From Himantopus leucocephalus (lineage: Eukaryota; Chordata; Aves; Charadriiformes; Recurvirostridae): 64,000 nucleotides of DNA. A model generated the notes under the pieces. The model made no database searches. It saw only the letters and a list, made by a program, of their open reading frames with translations, and was not told the DNA's origin. The translations under genes and the position numbers were made by a program. How positions within the stretch are numbered: position 1 is the first letter of the stretch; each line of letters starts with the position of its first letter. Positions 24,401 through 36,500 of this stretch are shown here, piece by piece. The DNA is taken from contig RSEF01000001.1 of assembly GCA_003993805.1 (NCBI GenBank), positions 95,071,112 to 95,135,111 of the forward strand, given 5' to 3'.

Positions 24401-27400
24401 AAAAAATCTGTTTAAAAGAATGCTTCAGTTTCTATATGAATCCAAAAATGCCTCACCCAATTTGTCTCAAATTTTCCAGAAAACTTCTTCTCTGACATGA
24501 GATCATATATGTGAAATGTAAGACAGAGTGGTTTATAGTTTTGGCAAAGCTGGGAGAGAAGACAAATTTGATTGTATTTTTAAAAAGAGAATTAGGGTCT
24601 CATCTTTGAATTATTACCTATTTAGGCAAGTCCTGCCACTCGTGACACTTTAATCATTAGAAATTATTAAAAGAGCAGTAAATACATTACTGGGAACTAC
24701 TTTGCACTGGCAAAGATATCATAAAGCATGTAGGAGAAGGATGAGACATAAGGAAAATAGGGATGTGCGGGGAGACCACAGAGAATAAAGAGGAAGGAGT
24801 TACAAAAACTAGTGAAGATGCTGTGTGCAAGGAAGAGCTGACAGGGAGCTCAGGGGGCTGTATGGCGTAGTGGGATTTTAAGAACCATAGGGACTGTAAA
24901 GTACAGAAGAGAAAGAACAAAGAGATGTTGAGAGACCGGGGAGGTGAAGACCCTCCTGAGGAAAGAGAAAGAAAGAAAAAGTAATTTTCTGAGAGAGGGT
25001 GGAATAACTAGAGTCATCTCGGATCAGAGAGAAGGAAAAGCCAGTTTATGCCATTGCTGGAATAATAAATACGTAAAAAAGTGGATGGGCTCATTACTTG
25101 GGTGGGCTTGGGACCCATCTTCCCAACATTTGTACTGCAGGAGAGCTCCAGTACACCACCACCCACCTTGCTGCCAGCTCCTTCTGCACTGCAGGGACCC
25201 TACCAGCACTCCCCCAGATCGCACCCATGCAGGCACTGTTAAAGAGTAAAGTCAACACAAAAATTTAATTAGTAAACCATGTTCTCAAAATGCCTTAGAA
25301 GCGACTTACACTGCTTGAAACATGCATAAGGTTACCTAGGCTATACAAAGTCAGGTAAGATCACCCAGTTATGCTTTCAGCATACTGAAGGTCACCACCT
25401 TAAAGAAATGAAACACTTCAAAATAAAATACATAATGATAAACTACAGCACCCAGTAATAATCCGTAACAAAATAATTCTGAGCTAGAACTCCCCCCACA
25501 CACTCTTGCCTTAGACTCCTTTGAATGCCTTGGGATGATGGCTTTTATTACTTTTTGTCATGATTTCATTTTTCCTTTGCAAGGAAGAAAATCTCTGTTA
25601 CTCTTGGAAAGACACGGGAGGGAACCTGAGGTGTCATGCAGCTCACTGCCAGAAACACATATGAAGGCAGCCTACTTGGCAGGAGGAAAACGACTGGCCC
25701 TGCCTGTCGGCTGCATGTGTTTCCTGGTCTTTATTCTCCCTAGCGTTACCACATGTCACAAAGTACGTTACAAAGCATTAACAGGAATTGTGGGCTTCCC
25801 ACCCAAACAAAAACACAAAAAAAACCCTACTCTGCAATTAAGTATCCGTAACAAATTATGAACCCTGAAGATGGGTCATTGCTCCTGACTTAATACAATT
25901 CATTAAGACTTTTGACTTTTGCATGTTTTTTAGGGGGTAGGGGGAGGAGGGAGGAGGTTTAGTTTATTTTTTCCCTAATCATTCTGCCTTTTGAGAGGAG
26001 AGCCAGGACTACGGGCATTTAGGTGATGTCATGTGCTAGACAGCAGCCATATGGAGAACATGAAATGGAAGTTTTCTACCCAGCTCCTGGCAAACCTGTG
26101 GCAGATGCCGCGTGACTGGGACCAGAGAGAAGCGCTCCACTGAGACGCAACAGGCACGATCCCCATCCTTTAAGACGTGCAAAGGGGCTGCTGGCACAAC
26201 CCGTGCGATTGATCTGCGGGCAGACATTTTATCCCAGGAACTCTCTTTTAGCCCTCGTTTCCTCCAAGGGCTGGCGTCCAGGGAAGGACTACGTTGGCTG
26301 AAAGGAAGCAGAACACAGGACTGTAACGAACCTCCCGAGTCACCAAAGCAGGCAATCACATCATGTAATCCTTTTAAAATATCTACCAGCCCCGTCTTAA
26401 AGTTTGTTCAGCTTCCAGTTTCCATTATTCCTACTGATGCTTTTCCTCACTCTTCCAATTCACAGCACATGTTTGCTCAGAGCCATTTGTTCTCATGCCA
26501 GGATGGTCACTCAGCTTATATTGGTCTTCTGTACCCTGGCCACTTGGCCCTGAATTATGCATAGAGAACATAAGTATCTTCTTCCTGGTCTTCTACAACT
26601 AAGTTAAGAAAGACAAATTGTCTTTGTCTCCACACGTAAGACAGGCTTCCTATTCACAGCCACCCCAGCAGGCATCCTCTGCAATTTTACTTCCAGTTTA
26701 GCCTTCACAGTGTGTTCTCAGCGAACTCTTACCTTGTGATGTTGTAAGTCAACCTTTGTTAGAAGTGCCTCAATACACTCTAGGATCACATTTGTTTTCT
26801 CCACAGTCGTATCACACTATCAACTCACAGCCAACCTAAAATCAAGTAAGACACTGCAGTTCTTACCCTGTTCTGAGCAAACATGCCATCCATCCCCTTT
26901 CTATTCACCAATATTCATGGCCATCTGCTTTTTCCTGTGCGAATCATGACCTTTTCTGTACCAATGATGTGCCCAGGTCTGTGCCATCAGCAAAAACTGT
27001 CAGTGCCTTCTCATGCTTTGTACATTACCAAAACGGTTAGATGAGATCCATCTCACCTCCATATGCACCTCCCATACTGCTCCTTTCCTGAGAAAGTTTG
27101 TCCTGGGAATCACTAGACTTTGGGTACGTCATGGAAAGATGTTGTCCAGCCAGAGAACCCAGCCCCCAAGACAGAACGGGAACTTGAACTACAGAGCCTA
27201 CAATACAATACACAAATTTCTTTTAATAAAGAAATATGGTTAAAAAAAAATCAAAAGAAAACACAACTCAGGGATGTTGAACTGTTGTGTTTCAGGTGAA
27301 GATGTCAAAAAAAATTACCTTTCTGGGCAAAGCCTTTCAGAACTTCCACTCTGCAGGAAGGTGGATGCCCCAAGCATTTGATATGCTAATGTTAAGGCTA

Positions 27401-30400
27401 TTTTTAGAAAAATATGTTAACTAAATATTTATTTTCATTCATTACTAAAATTCAAAATGAAGGTTGCTTTTGGATCAGCCACATGAGACTTAGAGAGATT
27501 CAACTGTAAGACAAATATTAATATATTCATACACCGAATAACACAGGTGACAGGTTGCATAGTTATCATTTCATAAGCAAAAACAATGGGAAATTGTAGG
27601 CTAGATTGCAAGGTTGCTAATGGCGCAAAACACTCCCTATCAACAATAAGGATTTTGTAACAAGGAGTAACGCGTGTTGGAATTATGACCCTATTCTCTG
27701 CCATAGTAGTTGAACTTTTAACTTGCTGGAGCAAATTGAGAAAAGAGCAAATATATGTACCTGTAGCACCCCTCTTTCTTGCTCTGGTGTGTAGAACTCA
27801 TGAAATTAAGCTGGTTGTTCTCACATCTGCCTGTGTTCTCAGTGTGGCATTCCCCACGATTGTTAATCTGGTTACCTCACTCTAGGTGGGAATCAGCCAT
27901 GATTTCATCTTGAATTTAAAATAATACAATAAAACCAATTACATGAAATAATATGTTTTCTGGCTTTAAAAGATTTCAGGGTTTTTAATCAAACCTTTCC
28001 AAACTGACTTTGCAGAATAATCCTGCTATGCAAAATACATCAAATCGGCTTCTGGAAAATAAAAGCAAAATGTCTTTCAAATGGGCAGGTTGGCTTCTTT
28101 TATTTTAATTTCCCATGTTTTGCTTTTTCTTTAGGAGACTATGTCAAAGTGAAAATGCTGTATAAATTATGGACATGATCTATGACGCAGAACAATATTT
28201 ATAACATGCCTTTAAAGTTATGTAATGCTGAGAACAGAAATGCAATTAAAGTAGAGAGGAGAAGAGAGGAAGTTCTGCACTCTGCAGAGCGTGCTGTCTC
28301 ATCTTTTAAACGATGCAACATGATGGAAACCAATAAATGTTTCTGCAGAGGTGACTGGTTTCTCGTATGATGTATTGATATGGGAGGGGTTGATCTCAAA
28401 GATGCATTTTTTCAAAATCAATTTTTCAAATTCATTTGGGGAAAACAATGACATTTTCATTTTCTTTGTAAGAAAAGTATGTGCTATCTTCCCCATATGT
28501 TCTCAGAAGAATGCAGGCAAAAGAGGGCATTTGGAAGTTATTTTCTAGTTTGTACTAAATTATTTCACGTGTTTCAAAAATAAAAAGCCTTGTTTATATG
28601 CATGGATATATTTTAGACAGAGTCAGATAGCTTCTCAGAAGTGGGAACCCAAGATGACAGTGGCATCAGAGACTTTCTCAGGATGTCAGCTGCACTAGAG
28701 AGGTCTCTTGTTTTCCACTGACAAGAGTAGGGCTCATTATTTCACGATTTCACTTTCACAAGATATATTATTTTTATTTATTTGCTTTTCACATAGCAAC
28801 TTACACAGTTCTCTCTCTCTACTTCCTATCTGCCACATTTTGCTCTGTGCAACTGTTTGTTTGTGACTGATAAATACCAGAAATGTGCCGAGTAATCATC
28901 TGTGTAAAAAGCCCATAGGATATCACGTACCAGAACCGTTAGCTCTTTTCGAAACATATCAAATATAACCTCAGTGTCACGTCCCAAAAGTTCCTCGCCA
29001 TAAAGCTGCCCATAGGATATCTTTGCCTTCTAGTGCTCCAAACAGCGGGAAGATTGATCGGAAGAGCTGACGCCACACAGTCACATAACCAGTACTGCAT
29101 AACAGTACCAGCAGCATTAATGAAATTTCTATTGAGAAATGTTAGCTTGCATCTATGAAGAGCTGTTGTTTGGGCAATTCATGCTGCTATGCCAGTCTAG
29201 TGTAGTGTCCTAGATAACTTCTTAATGTTCTGCCACAACGGTGCACCAAGAAAGCACATGTGGTGAGAGAGGTGCTGTGTGAGACAAAAGTCTGCCAAGT
29301 AGGGAGAAGAAAGGCACCAAGTAAACCACATACATGAGTACCTTTATACTGAAAGGTACACTTTTTTACTGAAAGAATCCAAATTCCCTGGGAAAATGCC
29401 CAAATCTAATAAAATTCAACACTTTTCAACCAACTCTAGCATATAAACAAAATGAGAGGGTGAAAAAAAAAAGAAAATGCATCCAGCTACAGTAATGTGG
29501 AAGTGGTTTATGCTCATTATTATCTCATTTGCTTGATTTTCTTTTGGAGGCTTGATCTGTTTGGGGAATATGAATTTTGCCTTTCCTTATATTAGAAGAG
29601 CAGGGTGTATATGAAGGGAAATACAGATCAAAGCCTGAGCACACGTAAAGGAGAGATGGTACAGAAATGGTGCAGAGGAAAGGAACAGGGTAAGGAACGT
29701 GGAGGAAGGGTTGAGAAGGCTGCTAGTTACTAATGCCAAAATAATATCCAGCAAATACACTCTGAGGGTCACAGCCTGAAGACATCACCAAAGGTGATGG
29801 AGAAAGCACTGGGGATCGCGGTCGAACTTGGCTGTCTTTCCTCCTGCTCCTTTTATCTTCCAAGACACGATAGCAGCAGGTGAGGGTGTTGCATCGGGCT
29901 TCAAGTCCTGATCTAGACCATTCCCATGCACTGGTTTTACACAGTAGAATATAACAGACATTTTATTCTGGTAAGTGTCTGTGTACATATTGCACAAATG
30001 CATTTTCCAGAGAAAGGGCTTCATAGATCATCCTCTTCTGTATTAGATAAGGAAGATCCTGAAAGAACACGGACTGATTTGCAAGGCAAAGAAAGATAAT
30101 TAAGATCTTACACATTCAGGCTTATTTAACAGGAGGGTGATTATTGCTGATCACAAATTCAGTGGTGGGAGATCAGCTCCTCACACATTTTAATATCTGA
30201 CCTTTCTGTTAAGACACTCAGGTCTGGCAACCTCAAATCCAACCACGTGAACTCAGTTGAAGCTGTTCACCATGCTCAGGCATCACCAATGGCTACACTT
30301 GTATCTCTCCTTCACAGAATTATCAAAAGTGAACAGACTGGGACTTTTTCAATAATAACTTTAGAAATGCATAAATTTCTAAAGGAGAAACTTGACGGGA

Positions 30401-31064
30401 GAAAGCTAAATTCAGCATTTTATCATGTCAGACAAGCCTCACGCAAGATCCTCTTCAAAATGGGTATAAATGCATCAAAATGGGCAACTAATTGCAGCAG
30501 GTTAATTGCGATGAAAACATTCTTGCTGTAGTTATTTGTTATTATACCTTGATTTTGAACAGGATCTCATGAATTCTGACCTATTTATTTCTCTTCCCAG
30601 CAAAGACTCTGTCACACTTAGAACTGGGATCAGGCTAGTTTTTTAAGGGTATAATTAGCTATTTAAGGAGCAAATGTAGAAAACAAAGGTGGTGCTCTGA
30701 CTGAAGCAGTCTTCAGGGACCCAAGGATTAGAAAAGTGAGGACCAAGCCGTGTAGACACCTGATTGTACCCTCTTATTAGGGAGAGGGGTGACAGAATAA
30801 CATTCTGTGCTCTCCCAGGAGTCTAGATACAAGCCAGTGCCAAAAAACTGTAGGTACAGAAAGACGAGCCACGTGCTACAGATCTGAGCTTACTCCGCCA
30901 TGCTGCATAGGTTTTGAGTAACCACGGAGCAGCAGACCCATCCGGTGACTTGGAGTGCGAAGTCAGGGCTACTGCTGTCGTAGCCCTGCCTCATTAAGTC
31001 TGTGCTGGGAAAGAAAAGGGTGTGCATATTATTTTTAACATTTCCTTTTTAAAAGTCTAGAACT
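21456..31064. other. Non-coding stretch
   Basis: No gene or named repeat recognised over about 9.6 kb. It contains A-runs near 24378-24408. It also holds a 14-base exact direct repeat, GCCCATAGGATATC at 28911-28924 and 29008-29021. A stretch richer in CpG lies around 26090-26340 without a recognisable exon. Confidence 0.4.
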
Positions 31065-31232
31065 GAAGAGAAGAGAAGAGAAGAGAAGAGAAGAGAAGAG
31101 AAGAGAAGAGAAGAGAAGAGAAGAGAAGAGAAGAGAAGAGAAGAGAAGAGAAGAGAAGAAAAAGAAAAGAAAAGAAAAGAAAAGAAAAGAAAAGAAAAGA
31201 AAAGAAAAGAAAAGAAAAGAAAAGAAAAGAGA
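31065..31232. repeat. Compound polypurine microsatellite (GAAGA)n(AAAAG)n
   Basis: About 19 units of GAAGA (31065-31159) run directly into about 14 units of AAAAG (to about 31230). All bases on the plus strand are purines. The long open frames on the minus strand here, rich in Phe, Ser and Leu, are products of the repeat and not genes. Confidence 0.95.
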
Positions 31233-33364
31233 ACAAACGCACGCATTTCTGAAAAATTGACAAAAGCAGACAAATCCTGGCCCCAAAGTACTCAGGAATG
31301 GCACTCTAAAATTTGGGGTTTAGGTTTTGAGAAGAATATGTGAACAACTTAGAGAAAAGGAAATCATTTTGAGGAATCTTCCATTTTCAGTAAAAATGCT
31401 TTTTTTTTTTTTGACAAAGCAGTTTCGATGGACATTTTTTAGCTTGTTCTGCTTGCAACCAGATATATGTCATACCTCTAAGACCAGCCACATGGGCTCG
31501 TTTTGCTAGGACTCTAGTAAAATCTAAGCTCTTCTTTGACTTCACAGATACAAAAGAAAGCCAACTTCTTATGTTAGACTTTTGTTTTCCCCCTTCTGCT
31601 CTTCAGGACAAGTAAAGAGTTCTAAAAAATAAGCTGAATTAGAGGCATGCACGCTTGGAAAATAGACACAACACATCAGTGCTGTGGTTCCAGAATTGTA
31701 GATCACCATATTTGGTAATAGCTCTCAGAAAACTTCTAAACAAGAGTCAAACAGAAATATTTTTTATCGAACACTCCACTTTCTGCATTGCTCTCCTCCC
31801 ACTAAAAGAAATATGGATATTTGCATAAAAACTGCTTTGGTCTTCATTTTGTGTTTTTGTAAGACGCACGTGTCCTGCTGTTTGGTTCTCACTGGGATTT
31901 GCAGATTTCCTCAGAGCAACCGATAGCCATGTGATAATCTTGGACTAGAGTCCTGACATTCAAGCAAAGATCAAAAAACTAAGAGGCTATTTTCTTGCAA
32001 GTACTCTGAGAAGTGTTAAAACTTGGAGTCAGAGGGAGAGCTAGTGGGTAAACTTAGTGGGCTGTTAGTTCTGCCATCCTGCCAAATTTACATTTGTTAA
32101 AGTTGTAATAGGGACTGGCCAAACAGACTGGGGGCCAGTTGTGCCAGGTCCAGATGCAGAGTGAAAAACAGACTCTGCCCCACACAGCTTATGCCACTGA
32201 CACCCCTGAAATCAGATTAACAGGGCCACCTCTATCCACAGAAGAGGGGTTTTTCCTAAAAATGATCTAGCCTGCATGAGTTCAGTAAGCTGCTTGAACT
32301 AGTATGATGGCAGTCACTGGAGTAGTCCCTTTCATCTTAATGGACTACTCACATCCTCCACGCGACACATGTAAGGATGCTCCAAACTGGAGTCTAGAAC
32401 ATCACATTTCTGTGCTCCCACTTGATCTCCGCTCCAGAACAGTGTGCCTGCGCAGTGAAGTCACTTCTCTGTAACTGGGTTGTCTCTGACTAACACGCAT
32501 GTAATGTTAAATAAACCGTCATAGCAGGCATTTTGCAGGTTATGAAAAGAGACTGGTGGCAGGCATGGTCCCACACATGGTACATCAGGTGCCACCGCCT
32601 GCTTTACAGGAAGAACATTCATAGCAATAAAAGGCAAGATGGTAAATGTGTTTAAAATGTAACTTCACTACAAAACTCATACAAATCTCGATTCTCAAGT
32701 CTTGCATCAGGGGAGAACAAAACAAGAATAGGCTCTTACTCCTGTCCTACAGCAGCCCTTCCTAACACTGTACTAAATATTTTCCTTCAGGTTATTTTCA
32801 GACTCTGAATTCATTTAGACTGGTTCACAGACGACCTCCCTCTCCCAGCTGTGAAGGCTGGAGCTCTGTCCACAGGGCAGATGCAGCACCAGCAGATGTA
32901 GCACGAGTTTCTCCACGTATTCACAGAGCACATAGATGGAAAAAGGGACTTCGTTCACTCAACACGCAATTACATTCTGGAACTCATCGCTCCAGGAAAC
33001 TGGTATGGCTCAAAACTTAACAGCAATAAAAAAGGACCAGATATTTATGTGGCTCCCAAGAACATCCACAGTTGTCACAGGCGACAATAGCAAACATTTT
33101 GCACCTGAGGGCTTATACCACTTCCTAACTCCTGGAGAGCTGAATGGCACTGGACAAGGTCAAATTAGCCTCTTCTCTTTTCTCACCCATTGTACCACAA
33201 GATCCTCAAGTCTTCCACTGAAGACTTTGTTCTAGATCACAACAGTCCAATAAGGCCATCAGTTCCCATTTGTCTATACCACAGAAGAAGGAAGAGGGGA
33301 GTTCAGTTGCCCAATGTTTTTCCTTCTTCACCCCTTTCTGCTGAGATTCAACAATAGCTGTCAT
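31233..33364. other. Non-coding stretch
   Basis: No gene recognised. It has a T-run at about 31400-31412 and a 9-bp perfect inverted repeat at 32320-32350. Confidence 0.4.
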
Positions 33365-33525
33365 GAACTTTAGTGCCTTTCATCCACAAAGCTCAAAGTA
33401 CTCTCTGTAGAACTTACATCCTTTTATCACCAGCCTAGAAAGGGATGTCAAAAGAGCTGAAGTGACTTTTGCTAAGTGTTGCGCAGCAACTGGGCATAAG
33501 AATCGAGAAGTAAACCCCAATATGC
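33365..33525 (+). mobile_element. MIR-like CORE-SINE remnant
   Basis: The order of segments fits a MIR-type SINE. GCCTTTCATCCACAAAGCTC is at 33376-33395, followed after a gap by GAAGTGACTTTTGCTAAGTG (33459-33478), GCAGCAACTGGGCATAAGAATC, and GAAGTAAACCCC near 33507-33518. These correspond to the MIR phrases around 'GAAGTGACTTGCCCAAG', 'CACACAGC...GTGGCAGAG' and 'AACCCAGG'. It is strongly diverged, as expected for a repeat inherited from early amniotes. Confidence 0.55.
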
Positions 33526-36500
33526 TTCTAGACCTTCATAACTTTGCAGCCATGCTGGTATTTTCCAGTTGAGTCGCACATGTCATGACTCTGCCCACTG
33601 TAGGCTGGCATCCAGCCTGTTGCTTTTTTCTAATTAGGCTCTGGCTTCTCACATTGGGATTGTGGTGGGCTCTGCTTTGAAATGAGATGCCTGAAAATGG
33701 TTGACACCTGTAGTCCTCTGGCTCTCGGGAAAATTTGTCAGCCTTCAAGAAAAGTCTTGGAGAGGAGGGATTTCAAGTTTTACAAGATGGTGAAGTTCTC
33801 TTTGGTTCCTTTAAAAAGCATTAGCAAAGGTCAGATTAACAAGTCAACACGGAAACTAGATACCACCAAGACTCCCAAAATTGATGCAGAAAAGAAAAGA
33901 GGTGGGTGGGGACTGGGTGTGGGGGAGAAAGGCCCACAACACAACATTGGCTCTGATCCTTTCTCCCTTGTTGGGCCTGGGGCACACTTGATAAGGTGAA
34001 GGGAAATTGTAAAATTAGACCTGGCAACCTACACAGAGAGGCCCAGTGCAAGGCCCTTGGCCTGAGGCAAGCTGAGAAAGTTGAGGAATTGTGGGGGAAA
34101 GGGGACTTGGCAGGCTAACTTCCTGTGGCTGCATCCAGGGCTAATTAGTTTTCAGTGTTCTGTGTGTGTTTGAATGGAAACAAGCCAGCACTGAGAGGCA
34201 CGGGGTGAGGAAATCAAAAACACATGCACCGAGAAGGAAGAAGGGAAAAAAGAAGAAGAAAAAAAAAAACCTGTCCTTTTTAGCTACATTTTCTTTTTCA
34301 GGAGGGGATCTCATCATTTTGTTCCATGAGCACTAAATCACCCCGGCTCCCCTGTCTATCACATCTCACATCTGCTTCAGAACTCATTAAACATCAAAAG
34401 GCCTGCCCTATCAGTTCTGCTTAGTTAGAAGTCTGAGTTACTAGAGTCCTAACCAGGGAAGATTTTGTATGTTTTTAATAATAGCTTAAGGAACTTCTTA
34501 GCACCCCATAAATTACTTAATGCAACAAACTCTTCCTGTGGACCAGCAAATGTTTTACAGAGGAGCTGAATGCTGCCTTAACATGCTTGTGGTCAGTCCA
34601 GAGTTACATAGCAACCTGCTTAAATTAAGCTTTAACCCGTGTTTCAGTTTAGAAATTGTTTTCTCATGTATCCTCTCCTGCCGCTAGCCCACTCTCATTT
34701 TTATTGCCGCTCTAATTTTATATAACTACGTTATAACTTGTATTTCCATAGCATTTTGATCCTCAGGAATGCCAAGGCAATTATTAAAACAGAGATCATA
34801 ATGGTACAGCACCAATGAAATCTGCCTACTTCTGCCATACCATTTCTCCTACTTCAAATACACATGTACAGTGCCCTCCACTACTGCATATGCCAGACAA
34901 ACAGTTCATGAAAATAATTTATATACAGGAAACACAATGAACACAGTAAAGGTTCCAGTGGGCGTTTGTTATTAAGTGTACCACAAGAGCTCTTTAAAAT
35001 TAACTGAGCCTAGACTGAGTGCGATTTCTGAGTGCTTGTTATTCAGACAAAAGCAAATCAATTTTCATCAGGACACTCATAAACTTTTGTCTTTAGTGAA
35101 GAACTTTTTTTCTGCCTAATTTGAAGTTTCTGTCTGCAGCTGCTTTATCACTAGAGCACTTCTGTCCCTCTTTATAGAGTCAGAAAGCATGGGGTTTGCA
35201 CTTTTCCTCATGCTTAGGATTTGTTAAATCACTTTTGCTCACAATTTTTAAAAAAATCTGACCAGTGGTCAGACTTGAAACTGTGAGTCCCCTAGGTGAA
35301 AATTTCAGATGGTGATGGGCAAATCAAAGAGAGGCTTTGAACTGAAAAAGAAAATCTGGAGCTCCAGCTTTAGCAATCATCCCCACTCAGCTGATACCAA
35401 CAAGCTTTGTCATTTAGTTGCAACTGTTCCTTCTTCCATCTGAGACTGAGGGCATATCTACACTCCAGACAGGCATCAGCATCCTTGATTCCTCAGGGTT
35501 GTGTTGTTTCTTGGTAGAGCCCTAAAATTCAGAATCTCTTCCCTCTCATTTCTGGTGCTAAGAAATTAACATTAATCACAGTTAAAAAAAAAATTGGGAG
35601 AAAAAGTTAGAAAAATAACTATTAAAGAATGGTGGCCAAAACCCACAAAAACCACAGTTGTATGTAAAAGTTTCTTTTTATTTTCATTTACCAGGAGTGA
35701 CATTCTAGCCTAAAAGTTATGTAAGAATCTCTCTTCCAAAAAATTATATATCAACAAAATGTCTTCTTTTCAAAAAGTCAGCATAAATAAAAGGAAATAA
35801 AAAATAAATAGCATGACGCTCAAGCCATGTTGAACTAAAGTCATCATGGAACGCGAGCAGAGATGTGTGTTAGCACATCCGTTATAAGGCCCTATTGCAT
35901 CCATTATATCGCCCCCATTGACAGTCTAACACTCACCTTGGTGCAGATGAAACAACCTTGGACATCAGAGGTTCTATTAGACCAGGAGTCAAGGAAAAAT
36001 TTAGTTAGTGGCAAGTTACTAACCCTTTTCTATGATTGCTCTTGATTGCCAACAAACTGTGGATACTGCTTACTGAGGGAGACTTCCCTTCCCAAACACG
36101 GCACCTCTGGTTCCTTGCAAATTAGCGGAGGACAGTCCTGCAGAACAGTGAGGACTCCTACCCCTGCGGTGGGTGCAGGACAGCCTCTACGGGAGCACAT
36201 GCTCCATGTTCACTTCTCCTTCATGCAGAGGATCCCCAGTGCTATCTCACCAGATCAGATTTAAGGGATCTGTTTTAGGATCTGTGCAGCACTCTCTTCA
36301 ATGACACCGCTGATAGGACAATTTCACAGCTGTCAGAGCTGCCAGCTAAATTCTTAGGTGATCCACGGCATTTGTTCATTGCTCCTCTGAAGAGGGACCT
36401 TTACCTGGAATAAGCTTCCCATAGGAAAACCCCAAGTCACCAGAGGCACTGTTCAATATGTCTGTGCCTTGAGGGGCTGTCTGTAACCCTTCCCCTTGAC

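Noticed and set aside
26112..26564. 150-codon open frame
   Set aside because: No recognisable domain; GC-richer sequence lengthens chance frames.
31035..31304. Overlapping Phe/Ser/Leu-rich open frames on the minus strand
   Set aside because: All come from the polypurine microsatellite, whose 5-bp period yields no stop in any minus frame.
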